DNA of 14,752 nucleotides from an uncultured Collinsella sp. (GCA_902495265.1 CABUWR010000010.1:1-14752); one strand, 5' to 3'; positions 1-7,396 are shown, numbered from the stretch's first letter. Program-made: numbers and translations. The notes: generated by a model from the sequence alone, not told the origin.

Positions 1-33
1 CGCCGCCCGCCAGCCCAACCCCTCAAACGACAG

Positions 34-67
34 AAACCCCGGCAGCTCTTCGCAACTGCCGGGGTTT
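34..67 (+). terminator. Terminator-like hairpin of a gene left of the window
   Basis: A perfect 12-bp stem (34-45 with 56-67) closes a 10-nt loop. The stem is GC-rich with an AAA/TTT base, so the 3' side ends in only three T. It resembles an intrinsic terminator with a short U-tract. The gene it would serve lies outside the window, so strand and role are inferred. Confidence 0.5.
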
Positions 68-411
68 CCGCGGAAAAGGGGGACATGATCCTCGAGCGAA
101 CGGCAAAGGGGCAAACCGCTTTCGCTCAACTGTTTTATGCCCCTTGCCCGCGGGCTCAATCAGAGCGCGTCACAGCAACACAAAGCCACTACACCTGTGA
201 CGGAGCTGTGAAATGGTATCTATCGTTGGCGCATGCCATGCCAAAGAGTGTCCCTAACGGCTAGTCATTTAAGAACGTCCCCAATGACTAGCTGCTGGCG
301 GCGGGCGTGACTTTCATCCCGTTTGGCGCTCCGGTCGCCTAGATATTCGTCATGTGTGTCCGTAAACGTGGGACAATGGCGCTGTTGGTATCACAGACAA
401 AGGATGTGCCT
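68..411 (+). promoter_or_regulatory. Long non-coding leader with competing hairpins, upstream of the DUF2207 gene
   Basis: No gene is supported in this stretch. It holds two sets of overlapping inverted repeats. GAGCGAACGG (94-103) pairs with CCG-CT-TTCGCTC (116-127), while GGCAA-A-GGGGCA (102-113) pairs with TGCCCCTTGCC (138-148); the two stems share bases and exclude each other. GTCACAG (169-175) can pair with CTGTGAC (195-201), and TCACAGC (170-176) with GCTGTGA (205-211). A 31-nt palindromic element lies at 261-291. I do not recognise a known riboswitch class and cannot place a convincing promoter. Confidence 0.3.
261..291 (-). repeat. 31-nt palindromic repeat, copy 1
   Basis: The ends CTAGTCATT (261-269) and AATGACTAG (283-291) form a perfect 9-bp inverted repeat around a 13-nt centre. 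Read on the minus strand it matches 27 of 31 bases of the element at 2449-2479. The two copies therefore lie in opposite orientation on either side of the DUF2207 gene. It looks like a REP-like extragenic element; no transposase for it lies in the window. Confidence 0.65.
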
Positions 412-2355
412 ATGAACGCCCCCGTTGCCAAGACCTGTCGGCAGCGCCGCCTATTCGCGCGATTCGCTTCCGTCTGCGCACTCGTCGCGCTTGCGTTGTT
501 GCTGCTGCCTGCCGCCGCACACGCCGACGGCTACTCCATGAGCCAAACCTACATCGGCGCCACGGTTGAGGCCGATGGATCGCTGACCGTTGTCGAGGGA
601 CGCCAGTTCGATTTCGACGACGACATCAACGGCGTGTTTTGGGAGATCAATACGGGCACCAACCAGCAGGGCGGCGCGGCGGGCGTCGACGTGCTGAGTG
701 TCGAGGAAGAGGACACCGCGTTTAACAAAGTCGATAGCGCGAACAAGGGCGACTCTGGCGTCTACACGGTCGAGCAGACCGGTGACGGCGTAAAGATCAA
801 GGTATTCAGCCCCCACGAGAGCGGCGACAGCGCAATCTATTACGTGAGCTACACCATGACCGGTGCGGTCATGAACTGGGCCGATACCGCCGAGCTCTAC
901 TGGAAGTTCGTGGGTGACGGCTGGTCCGCGGATTCCGATGACGTCGAGATGGAAGTGTACTTCGCAAATGCTGCTGCCGGGACGGCGGCCGTCAAGGGCG
1001 ATAACTTTCGCGCATGGGGCCACGGTCCGCTGACGGGCGATGTGTCACTCGATGAGGACGAGCCCATGGTCACCTATACCATTCCCTGCGTGCATCAGGG
1101 CGAATTTGCCGAGGCGCGCATCGCCTTCCCCAGCGACTGGGTGCCGCAGCTTGCCGCCTCGGGCGAAGAGCGCATGTCAACGATCCTGAGCGAAGAGAAG
1201 GAATGGGCCGACGAAGCTAACGCCCGCCGCGCTCACGCTCGCATGATTGCCAATGTACTTGCCGTGCTAAGTGTTGTCGCGGCGGTGGCCTTTACCGGCA
1301 CAATCGTTGTGCTCAAGTTGCGCAAGCGCAAGCCCAAACCGCTTTTCCAGGACGAGTATTTCCGCGATGTGCCTTCGGCCGACCATCCCGCCGTGCTTTC
1401 GGCCCTCATGAGCTGGAACGAGGTGCCCGATCAGGCATATATCGCCACGCTCATGAAGCTCACTGACGACCGTGTGATCAAGCTGGAGCAGGCAACCGTG
1501 ACCAAGGCCAAGAAAGGCCTGTTGGGGCGTGAAAAAGAAGAGCAGACGTATCGCGTGACGGTGAGTGATGCGGGCTGGAAGTCGGCCAAGGGCATTGACC
1601 GCATGGTGCTCAAGGTCTTCTTTGCCGGTGCTAAGCCCGACGAGAACGGCGATCGCTCGCGCACGTTTGACGAGCTGCAGCACTACGTCAAGCAGCACGC
1701 TACGCCCGTGGGCGACAAGCTCGAGGACTATCAGAACACCGTTAAGGGCAAGCTGGCCGATAGCGAGTACGTTGCCTCGGACGGCATTGTCGCAATGGTG
1801 TTTTGCCTGGTTCTTGGTATTCTGATCGCCTGTGTTCCCGCGGGATCCATCTTCTTTACCGACGGCGCGCAGGCGAACATTGTCGCCGCGGTTATCTCGG
1901 TGCCGATTGTGCTGGTGGGTATTGGCGTGGGCCTTACGTTCCGCCGCTTTACGCCGGAGGGCGCCGAGGTGGCGGCTCGCTGCAAGGCGCTCAAGCATTG
2001 GCTCGAGGACTTCACGCGTCTAAAGGAAGCCGTCCCCGGCGATCTGGTCCTGTGGAATAAACTTCTGGTGATGGGTGCGGCGCTGGGAGTTTCGAAGGAA
2101 GTCCTGCGTCAGCTTGCCGAGGCTGTTCCTCCCGAGGTGCGCGAGGCCGACGGTTTCTACGACAATTACCCCTGCTACTGGTGGTACTACCATCATTACG
2201 GTACCGAGTCGCCGCTCGATTCGTTTGATGACGTGTATCACGAGAGCATCCGTGAGCTGGTTTCGAGTTCCGATAGCTCGAGCGGCGGCGGAGGCGGCGG
2301 CTTCTCGGGCGGCGGAGGCGGCGGCGTCGGCGGAGGCGGCGGCGGAACGTTCTAA
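412..2355 (+). CDS. DUF2207-family membrane protein with secreted N-terminal domain and Gly-rich tail
   Basis: The 647-residue product starts with a clear signal peptide: basic residues, a hydrophobic run at about 18-33 and an AHA cleavage site at 36-38. An extracytoplasmic beta-rich region follows (about 39-275, recognisable DUF2207 style: 'QTYIGATVEADGSLTVVEGR'). There is a membrane helix at about 278-302 ending in KLRKRKPK, a cytoplasmic segment, then two adjacent helices at about 458-482 and 489-511. The C-terminus is almost pure glycine (SSGGGGGGFSGGGGGG...), typical of this family. The start at 412 is chosen because AAAGGA (399-404) sits seven bases upstream and the signal peptide begins there; in-frame ATGs at 352 and 376 lack a good ribosome site. 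It is monocistronic, with its own terminator. Function is unknown for the family; assignment comes from architecture and recall of the family. Confidence 0.8.
   Translation: MNAPVAKTCRQRRLFARFASVCALVALALLLLPAAAHADGYSMSQTYIGATVEADGSLTVVEGRQFDFDDDINGVFWEINTGTNQQGGAAGVDVLSVEEEDTAFNKVDSANKGDSGVYTVEQTGDGVKIKVFSPHESGDSAIYYVSYTMTGAVMNWADTAELYWKFVGDGWSADSDDVEMEVYFANAAAGTAAVKGDNFRAWGHGPLTGDVSLDEDEPMVTYTIPCVHQGEFAEARIAFPSDWVPQLAASGEERMSTILSEEKEWADEANARRAHARMIANVLAVLSVVAAVAFTGTIVVLKLRKRKPKPLFQDEYFRDVPSADHPAVLSALMSWNEVPDQAYIATLMKLTDDRVIKLEQATVTKAKKGLLGREKEEQTYRVTVSDAGWKSAKGIDRMVLKVFFAGAKPDENGDRSRTFDELQHYVKQHATPVGDKLEDYQNTVKGKLADSEYVASDGIVAMVFCLVLGILIACVPAGSIFFTDGAQANIVAAVISVPIVLVGIGVGLTFRRFTPEGAEVAARCKALKHWLEDFTRLKEAVPGDLVLWNKLLVMGAALGVSKEVLRQLAEAVPPEVREADGFYDNYPCYWWYYHHYGTESPLDSFDDVYHESIRELVSSSDSSSGGGGGGFSGGGGGGVGGGGGGTF
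2284..2343 (+). repeat. GGC/GGA codon repeat encoding the glycine tail
   Basis: An 18-nt unit GGCGGCGGAGGCGGCGGC occurs at 2284-2301 and exactly again at 2308-2325, with a 15-nt shortened copy at 2329-2343. The copies are separated by TTCTCG and GTC. All units are in frame and encode Gly. The identical synonymous codon order in each copy points to recent duplication or slippage rather than independent selection for glycine. Confidence 0.8.
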
Positions 2356-2370
2356 CGGTCGTAAGCTATA

Positions 2371-2417
2371 GGATGGGCTTTTCTCGACAGCCGTCGGGGA
2401 AAGCCCATCCCATTTTT
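2371..2417 (+). terminator. Intrinsic terminator of the DUF2207 gene
   Basis: An 11-bp perfect stem (2371-2381 with 2400-2410) extends by a T-G wobble and a C-G pair. The loop has an inner CGAC/GTCG pairing (2385-2388, 2393-2396). Five T follow at 2413-2417. It starts 15 bases after the stop codon and works on the plus strand only. Confidence 0.85.
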
Positions 2418-2431
2418 ATGCGTTACCTACG

Positions 2432-2479
2432 AGGACTGTCCCCAACGACTAGTCACTGGGGACAGTCCTAAATGACTAG
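2432..2479 (+). repeat. 31-nt palindromic repeat, copy 2, with an extra inverted arm
   Basis: The element at 2449-2479 matches copy 1 in opposite orientation at 27 of 31 positions. An additional arm AGGACTGTCCCC (2432-2443) is a perfect 12-bp inverted repeat of GGGGACAGTCCT (2458-2469), which is the element's own core. GACTAGTC (2447-2454) in the loop is self-palindromic. The structure lies between the DUF2207 terminator and the 3' end of the acetyltransferase gene. Confidence 0.65.
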
Positions 2480-2494
2480 GTATGGCTGCTGGGC

Positions 2495-3136
2495 CTAGGC
2501 TGTTAGGTCGAGTTCGTAGAGGAAGCTTTCGCGCGGCATGTCGTGGCGGCGCTCTTCGCGGTTGGCGCGGTGCGTGGCCGCGCGCTTAAAGCCGTGCAGC
2601 TCGTAGAACTTCCACGAGCAGTTGGAGTCGGTGTACAGGTGTGCCCTCGTCGCTCCAAGTGAGGACAGGTGCGAGACCGCGGCATCGAGCAACACCGAGC
2701 CAACGCCCAGGCCGTGGACGTCGCGATCTACGGCAAGCAGCGTGACCTCGTTGTCGTGTGGCAACGGGCTGCTTTCGAGCAGGCGGTTGTTGGTTCGGAT
2801 GGTTGCGCGCACAAACGATAGATACTCGGCGCAGGCATCGGGCTCCAGCTCGCGCATTTGCGATAGCAGCGCGCGTTCGGTATCCATCCAATGTTCCTTA
2901 ACGGTGGCGCCGGAGCTTTGTCCCGCACGCGCGAGCGAAATGCCGCGCGCCTGACCGTCGATTACGGCAACCTGCGAAAACGTCGACGACGAAAGACAAT
3001 AGGCGAGGTCGCACGCGGCCTCAAGGCGGTTGTACTCATCGTTATCCGAATTGTTATGCCAAAGCTGCTGCAGAATCAGCGCGATGGCGTCGAAGTCTTC
3101 GGTATCAAACGGTCGGTAGAGAACCCGCGAGACCAT
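2495..3136 (-). CDS. GNAT-family N-acetyltransferase
   Basis: A 213-residue soluble protein with a C-terminal GNAT fold. Motif A is seen at about 131-152 (VTLLAVDRDVHGLGVGSVLL), giving the acetyl-CoA pyrophosphate loop HGLGVG at 141-146; the usual first Gln/Arg of Q/RxxGxG is His here. Motif B follows at about 168-183 (YTDSNCSWKFYELHGF). The N-terminal ~125 residues are longer than in a minimal GNAT and would carry acceptor specificity, which cannot be read from sequence. AAGAGG upstream of the ATG on the minus strand supports the start. The gene is transcribed alone, divergently from purH. The substrate is unknown. Confidence 0.8.
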   Translation of the reverse strand: MVSRVLYRPFDTEDFDAIALILQQLWHNNSDNDEYNRLEAACDLAYCLSSSTFSQVAVIDGQARGISLARAGQSSGATVKEHWMDTERALLSQMRELEPDACAEYLSFVRATIRTNNRLLESSPLPHDNEVTLLAVDRDVHGLGVGSVLLDAAVSHLSSLGATRAHLYTDSNCSWKFYELHGFKRAATHRANREERRHDMPRESFLYELDLTA

Positions 3137-3283
3137 GGTGCCTCTTTCTTTTGCGGATGCATATCGAGCACAGTTCTACCACGCTATTGGTATCTAATTA
3201 TGGTGCCCCTGTGTTCCATGAACTCACCGTGCCCGGTGCCGTGCCCATCCCCTCCGCTCGCAAACTTTTTCTGCACATGCGCC

Positions 3284-3339
3284 CGTTGCGGGGTGCAACG
3301 TCGCGCTCGATGCGCTACATTGAATCAGTATTTTCAATG
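3284..3339 (+). promoter_or_regulatory. Candidate purH control region with two small inverted repeats
   Basis: CGTTGC (3284-3289) and GCAACG (3295-3300) form a 6-bp inverted repeat. CATTGAA (3318-3324) and TTCAATG (3333-3339) form a 7-bp one. TACATT (3316-3321) could be a -10 box overlapping the second repeat, but no good -35 box is visible. No purine riboswitch core is recognised. The call rests only on symmetry and position 75 bases ahead of purH. Confidence 0.25.
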
Positions 3340-3413
3340 CCGCTGCGCGAGCGCTGCAGATCGACGTATCACCGACTCACAGAGCACGGCGGCGTACCAG
3401 ACAGGAGGACTGC

Positions 3414-5021
3414 ATGGGATCTGATGTGAAGATCGCACGTGCGTTGATCTCGGTTACCGATAAGACGGGCGTCGTCGATTTCGCACGGACGCTGGTCGAT
3501 GACTTTGGCGTCGAGATCATCTCTACGGGCGGCACGGCTCGTGCCATCGAGGACGCGGGCGTTCCCGTAACCCCCATCGAGGAGTTCACGGGCTATCCCG
3601 AGATGATGGACGGCCGCGTTAAGACCCTGCATCCCAAGGTTCACGGCGCGCTGCTGGCCCGCCGCGATTCCGAGCAGCACATGCAGGAGGCCGCTCAGCA
3701 CGGCATCAAGCTGATCGATCTGGTCGTCGTCAACCTGTACGAGTTCGAGAAGACCGTCGCCAACCCCGAGGTCACCTTTGCGGATGCCATCGAGCACATC
3801 GACATTGGTGGCCCCTCCATGCTGCGCTCTGCCGCCAAGAACGCCACGAGCGTTACCGTCATCTCCGACCCGGCCGACTATGATGCCGTCCTGGCCGAGA
3901 TGCACGAGACCGGTGGCTGCACCACGCTTTCCACCCGTCGTCGCCTGCAGGTGAAGGTCTACCAGACCACCGCCGCCTACGACACGGCTATCTCCCGTTG
4001 GCTTGCCGCCCAGGCAAGCGACGTGGCGGATACCTCTGCCAAGCTCGAGATCTCGCTGGAGAAGGTCGACGACCTGCGCTATGGCGAGAACCCGCAGCAG
4101 AAGGCTACGGTCTATCGCTTTGCCGAGGGCTGCGAGAACACCGCGAGCTCGCAGTTCCCGCTCGTGGGCTCCGAGCAGATCCAGGGCAAGCCGCTCAGCT
4201 ACAACAACTATCTGGATGCCGACGCCGCCTGGAACCTGGTCCGCGAGTTCGACGAGCCGGCCTGCGTGATTCTCAAGCACCAGAACCCCTGCGGCTCCGC
4301 CGTGGCCGAGGACATCACGACCGCTTACGACCGCGCTTTCGCCTGCGATCCCAAGAGCGCCTTCGGCGGCATCATCGCTTGCAACCGCGAGGTTCCCTTT
4401 GAGCTGGTTGAGCACTTTGCCGATCAGAACAAGCAGTTCGTCGAGGTCATCATCGCCCCGAGCTACACCGACGAGGCGCTCGAGCGTATGGCCAAGCGCC
4501 CCAACCTGCGCGTGCTGGCTACCGGCGGCGTGGACCACGGCGCCCAGGTGGAGCTGCGCTCCGTCGACGGCGGCATGCTGGTGCAAGAAGTCGACCACGT
4601 GACCGAGGATCCCGCGACCTTTACGTTCCCCACCGACCGCAAGCCCACCGACGCCGAGATGGCCGAGCTCGAGTTTGCCTGGAAGGTCTGCAAGGGCGTC
4701 AAGTCCAACGCCATCCTGGTCTCCAAGGGCAAGGCCGGCATTGGCATGGGCCCCGGTCAGCCCAACCGCGTTGACTCTGCGCTGCTTGCCTGCGAGCGCG
4801 CCGAGGACTTCTGCGAGCGCGAGGGCGTGGAGAAGGGCGGCTTTGCCTGCGCAAGTGACGCATTCTTCCCGTTCCGCGACAACGTCGACGTGCTTGCCGC
4901 GCACGGCGTGACCTGCATCATTCAGCCCGGCGGCTCCAAGCGCGACGACGAGAGCGTCCAGGCCTGCAACGAGCATGGTATTGCGATGGTCTTCACGGGG
5001 GCCAGGCATTTTAGGCACTAG
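3414..5021 (+). CDS. purH: Bifunctional AICAR formyltransferase / IMP cyclohydrolase
   Basis: PurH carries out the last two steps of de novo purine synthesis in the cytoplasm: formylation of AICAR with 10-formyl-THF, then ring closure to IMP. The 535 residues match the usual length. The N-terminal MGS-like cyclohydrolase domain shows STGGTAR, KTLHPKVHGALLAR and DIGGPSMLRSAAKN. The transformylase domain shows DLRYGENPQQ, the catalytic KHQNPCG, SAFGGI, GQPNRVDSA, SDAFFPFRD and the C-terminal PGGS.RD and FTGARHFRH blocks. The usual NLYPF motif reads NLYEF. AGGAGG (3403-3408) with a five-base gap fixes the start. No other purine gene is adjacent, so it is a single-gene unit here. Confidence 0.97.
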   Translation: MGSDVKIARALISVTDKTGVVDFARTLVDDFGVEIISTGGTARAIEDAGVPVTPIEEFTGYPEMMDGRVKTLHPKVHGALLARRDSEQHMQEAAQHGIKLIDLVVVNLYEFEKTVANPEVTFADAIEHIDIGGPSMLRSAAKNATSVTVISDPADYDAVLAEMHETGGCTTLSTRRRLQVKVYQTTAAYDTAISRWLAAQASDVADTSAKLEISLEKVDDLRYGENPQQKATVYRFAEGCENTASSQFPLVGSEQIQGKPLSYNNYLDADAAWNLVREFDEPACVILKHQNPCGSAVAEDITTAYDRAFACDPKSAFGGIIACNREVPFELVEHFADQNKQFVEVIIAPSYTDEALERMAKRPNLRVLATGGVDHGAQVELRSVDGGMLVQEVDHVTEDPATFTFPTDRKPTDAEMAELEFAWKVCKGVKSNAILVSKGKAGIGMGPGQPNRVDSALLACERAEDFCEREGVEKGGFACASDAFFPFRDNVDVLAAHGVTCIIQPGGSKRDDESVQACNEHGIAMVFTGARHFRH

Positions 5022-5022
5022 A

Positions 5023-5123
5023 GGCTTTCCCAAGCACCCGACCTTGCCCCTCAAACCGTCGCTTGCGTACATTTAGTACGCGGCGCTCCTCTTTCGGGGC
5101 AATCTCGGGCACTTGGAAAACCC
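5023..5123. repeat. ~100-nt imperfect palindrome downstream of purH
   Basis: The 48-nt left arm (5023-5070) and 48-nt right arm (5076-5123) face each other across a 5-nt centre ATTTA. The outer 28 positions pair at 22 sites, including CCAAG/CTTGG, CCCGA/TCGGG and TTGCCCC/GGGGCAA, and the inner end pairs as GCGTAC/GTACGC. The middle of the arms is mismatched. It begins right after the purH stop and has the form of a MITE-like or extragenic palindromic element. Single copy in this window. Confidence 0.65.
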
Positions 5124-5152
5124 TTAATGGGATGTTGCTCTATCCCATTAAG
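5123..5152. other. 11-bp hairpin abutting the palindrome
   Basis: CTTAATGGGAT (5123-5133) pairs perfectly with ATCCCATTAAG (5142-5152) across an 8-nt loop. There is no T-run on either side, so it is not a standard terminator. It touches the last base of the larger palindrome and may be part of the same element or help transcript decay control for purH. Confidence 0.5.
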
Positions 5153-5193
5153 CTGATCGGTCGCCTGACCATATCGTCAAAATAATCTCCGCA

Positions 5194-5228
5194 AAAGGCG
5201 GCTGCTCCGTTTGGAGGGCCGTCTTTTT
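5194..5228 (+). terminator. Intrinsic terminator before the 5269 gene
   Basis: AAAGGCGGC (5194-5202) pairs with GCCGTCTTT (5218-5226) with one G-T wobble, and the T-run extends to 5228. It probably ends the purH transcript. It also means the next gene must have its own promoter very close by; TATAAG at 5231-5236 is a possible -10 box. Confidence 0.75.
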
Positions 5229-5268
5229 GGTATAAGAGGACGGAATGACTAACACGAAAGGTATGACC

Positions 5269-5979
5269 ATGCCCCAGATTGATGATGCCGAGCTGTTTGG
5301 CAATGCCGAGGATCAGCGTGCGTACGAGGACTTTTGCGCCAATCAGGAGGCGGTCGAGAAGTTCACGCTCGACAAGCCCGCGCTTGTCTGCCGTTGGCGC
5401 ATGTCCAACAAAAAGGTGCCCATGCTCAACCGCCACATTCGCGCACTATCCGAGCGCCTGGTGCAGGGCGAGCCGCTTACCCATAACATGCTCAGCTGGG
5501 CCAAACAGCACGTTGAGTGGTCGCTTGCCGAGGGCGATTACACTGCGCGCGACGGCGTGCTCATGCTGGTGATCGACATCAACGGCAATGCCGCCATGAC
5601 GGTGGGGGAGTACGAGCCGCTCGCCGATACGTCGGCCAAGGCGCTGCGTGCCCGCTCCGCCGAGGCTCGCTCCGAGGCCGACGAAACCGGCGTGGCGCCC
5701 GAGCTGCTCGCCGCCGTCAACAACGGCGAGCTTGCCTTTGTGGCGCCGGCGGACGAGTTCCTGTGCGGCACGGCGACGCTCATTGAGCAGCTGGCCCAGA
5801 CCAAGGGCATCCCGGTCACGCGCGTAGATATTCCCGCGCAGCTTAAGGGCGCGCTGTTCCTAGTGAGCGACGAGCACGGCGTGGTCCCCGCAACCGAGAC
5901 GGACGCCGCCGAGGCCGACGCCGCCACGGTCGCCTTCTTTGCCGAAGGCTACGAAAAGCTCCGCGCCCGCCGCTCCTAA
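5269..5979 (+). CDS. Protein of unknown function
   Basis: I do not recognise this 236-residue protein. It is soluble, without signal peptide or membrane helices. The N-terminal half contains a conserved-looking core (PALVCRWRMSNKKVPMLNRHIRALSE and ARDGVLMLVIDINGNAAMTVGEYE). A charged Ala/Glu linker follows, then a segment reading NNGELAFVAPADEFLCGTATLIEQLA that faintly recalls class IV aminotransferase tails; this is too weak for a call. AAAGG (5257-5261), seven bases upstream, supports the start at 5269. An upstream in-frame ATG at 5245 (eight residues longer) has AGAGGA only four bases ahead and may instead lie near the transcription start if TATAAG at 5231 is the -10 box. The gene converges on the PucR-family gene with an 18-base gap. 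Confidence 0.7.
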   Translation: MPQIDDAELFGNAEDQRAYEDFCANQEAVEKFTLDKPALVCRWRMSNKKVPMLNRHIRALSERLVQGEPLTHNMLSWAKQHVEWSLAEGDYTARDGVLMLVIDINGNAAMTVGEYEPLADTSAKALRARSAEARSEADETGVAPELLAAVNNGELAFVAPADEFLCGTATLIEQLAQTKGIPVTRVDIPAQLKGALFLVSDEHGVVPATETDAAEADAATVAFFAEGYEKLRARRS

Positions 5980-5997
5980 CCTCAAGGCGGGGTGGGC

Positions 5998-7179
5998 TTA
6001 CTGAAGCGAGCGAGCGCGTTCGATGGCGTAGGCGAGCGACAGCTGCTCCATCTCCGGGGCGCATTTGTAGCTCAGTCCGGTGAGAGCCGTCACCTTATCG
6101 AGGCGATATCGAATCGTGTTCGGGTGCTGGCCAGTCTGCTTGGCGGTTTGCTCGATACGTCGGTCGTTCTCGATGAATGCGGCGAGCGTGGATTCCAGCT
6201 CACTGCCATGCTCGCTGTCGTGCTCGCGTATCGGCGAGAGGATCGCCTCCGAGAACGATCGCATCTCCGGGGTTTCCGCAAAAGGCATCACGGTTCTCAG
6301 GATGCCGAGCTGCGCATAGCGCACAGGACCTTCGGCTCGTTGACAAGATAGGCGCTGTGCGTAAATCGCCTGCGAGATCGCCTGCGCCACCGCCTCGTCT
6401 CCAAACAGAACATCGCTGATGCCGAGCCCTACCGCTCCGCCATCGATACCGCTAGCCTCGATGAGCTCCGTGAGCGCCTGCACGATTCGCTCCACATCGA
6501 GCGTCTGCTCCGAGTCGCTTGTCGCTACGAATAGCAGACCTCCGTCATAGGGTGCCAGCATGTTGTGGCATCCGGCGAGGGTCGATTTTGCACAGAGACG
6601 TTCGATTTGCAAAAACGTACGCGGGTCGAGGGGCTCTGCAAACGATGCGAACAGGGCGACCGCTTCGTCCAGAAATGACGGGTTGAGGCCTCGGATGCAT
6701 CGGCAGATGGACTCGGGCGATACATCTGTCCTCAGGGCATCGATCTCGCGCTGTGCGAAGTCGATGGACGCGAGCTGCTCGATATGCCGTTTGACCTCAT
6801 AGATGACGCCGTCAAAGAACAGTGAGTCGTCGGTCGTGAGAAAGACCGGGTAGTGCCGCGCGTTGGCGTAGCGGATGGCCTGGTCGGGAATCGGGATGTG
6901 CAGGACGTTTTTGATGATAAGACCGCTCGTTCCCTTGGCGACGAGGTATTTCACGGCTTCAGTGATGAGGTATGGGTCGTCCTTCGCATAGAGGAAGGTG
7001 CTGAGGACGATCTCGTCTGGGCTGAAGTTGACGCGCTGGTACTTGTTCTTGAGGCCGGGCATGAGTTCATAATCGAGAATCCCGACGCCAGAGACGGCGC
7101 GCGAGACGCCATCGCTGCCGGCGATTAGACGGACCGACCCCTCATATTCCCGTGAGAAGTCCGAGATGGTGTATAGCAT
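5998..7179 (-). CDS. PucR-family transcriptional regulator
   Basis: A 393-residue regulator. Residues ~1-125 fit the PucR N-terminal domain named after the Bacillus purine-catabolism regulator (LIAGSDGVSRAVSGVGILD..., LVAKGTSGLIIK). The middle is a linker/GGDEF-like region common in this family. The C-terminal ~60 residues are a PucR-type helix-turn-helix: LAAFIENDRRIEQTAKQTGQHPNTIRYRLDKV. The start at 7179 is preferred to the ATG at 7200 because AAGGTGAT lies six bases upstream and MLYTISDF begins the domain as usual. It is divergent from the OCD/aminotransferase operon across 217 AT-rich bases, so these genes are its likely targets. The inducer is unknown, and purine catabolism is not indicated by the neighbours. 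Confidence 0.85.
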   Translation of the reverse strand: MLYTISDFSREYEGSVRLIAGSDGVSRAVSGVGILDYELMPGLKNKYQRVNFSPDEIVLSTFLYAKDDPYLITEAVKYLVAKGTSGLIIKNVLHIPIPDQAIRYANARHYPVFLTTDDSLFFDGVIYEVKRHIEQLASIDFAQREIDALRTDVSPESICRCIRGLNPSFLDEAVALFASFAEPLDPRTFLQIERLCAKSTLAGCHNMLAPYDGGLLFVATSDSEQTLDVERIVQALTELIEASGIDGGAVGLGISDVLFGDEAVAQAISQAIYAQRLSCQRAEGPVRYAQLGILRTVMPFAETPEMRSFSEAILSPIREHDSEHGSELESTLAAFIENDRRIEQTAKQTGQHPNTIRYRLDKVTALTGLSYKCAPEMEQLSLAYAIERARSLQ

Positions 7180-7396
7180 CAATATCACCTTGTAAATCAA
7201 TACAATAAGTACAGGTATAAATAGGATAATCGCACATTCGTATGCCGTTGATGCGAGAAATAGTTCAAATACCTGCTGATAGAACGAAAAATCAGATCGA
7301 GAATCGTTGTAGATTCCAACAAGAAATGATCCTTGGCGGCATCGTTACTAAACCGTACAGTGAAGCAACGTAAAGCTTTCGCTGAGAGGAGCGATG
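7180..7396. promoter_or_regulatory. Divergent control region between the PucR-type regulator and the OCD operon
   Basis: AT-rich compared with the flanking genes. On the plus strand TTGGCG (7333-7338) and TACAGT (7356-7361) are separated by 17 bases and form a plausible sigma-70 promoter for the operon. CAGGTAT (7212-7218) is repeated in inverse as ATACCTG (7269-7275), and GAATC/GATTC (7301-7305, 7312-7316) is a small inverted repeat. These are candidate operators for the regulator; none matches a binding site I know. Confidence 0.4.

Noticed and set aside
451..1023. Long open frame on the minus strand inside the DUF2207 gene
   Set aside because: It lies antisense to a gene with clear signal peptide and family features; its product is low-complexity and matches no family, as expected for the shadow of a GC-rich gene.
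3137..3413. Purine riboswitch upstream of purH
   Set aside because: No purine-aptamer loop or junction sequence can be seen; only small inverted repeats are present.
2891..3429. Plus-strand open frames across the acetyltransferase start and the purH upstream region
   Set aside because: The frames overlap the N-terminus of a supported gene or the purH control region, have no ribosome site and give no recognisable protein.
3369..5072. 567-codon minus-strand open frame antisense to purH
   Set aside because: It mirrors purH, whose catalytic motifs are all present on the plus strand, and its product is Gly/Leu/Val/Ala-biased with no domain.
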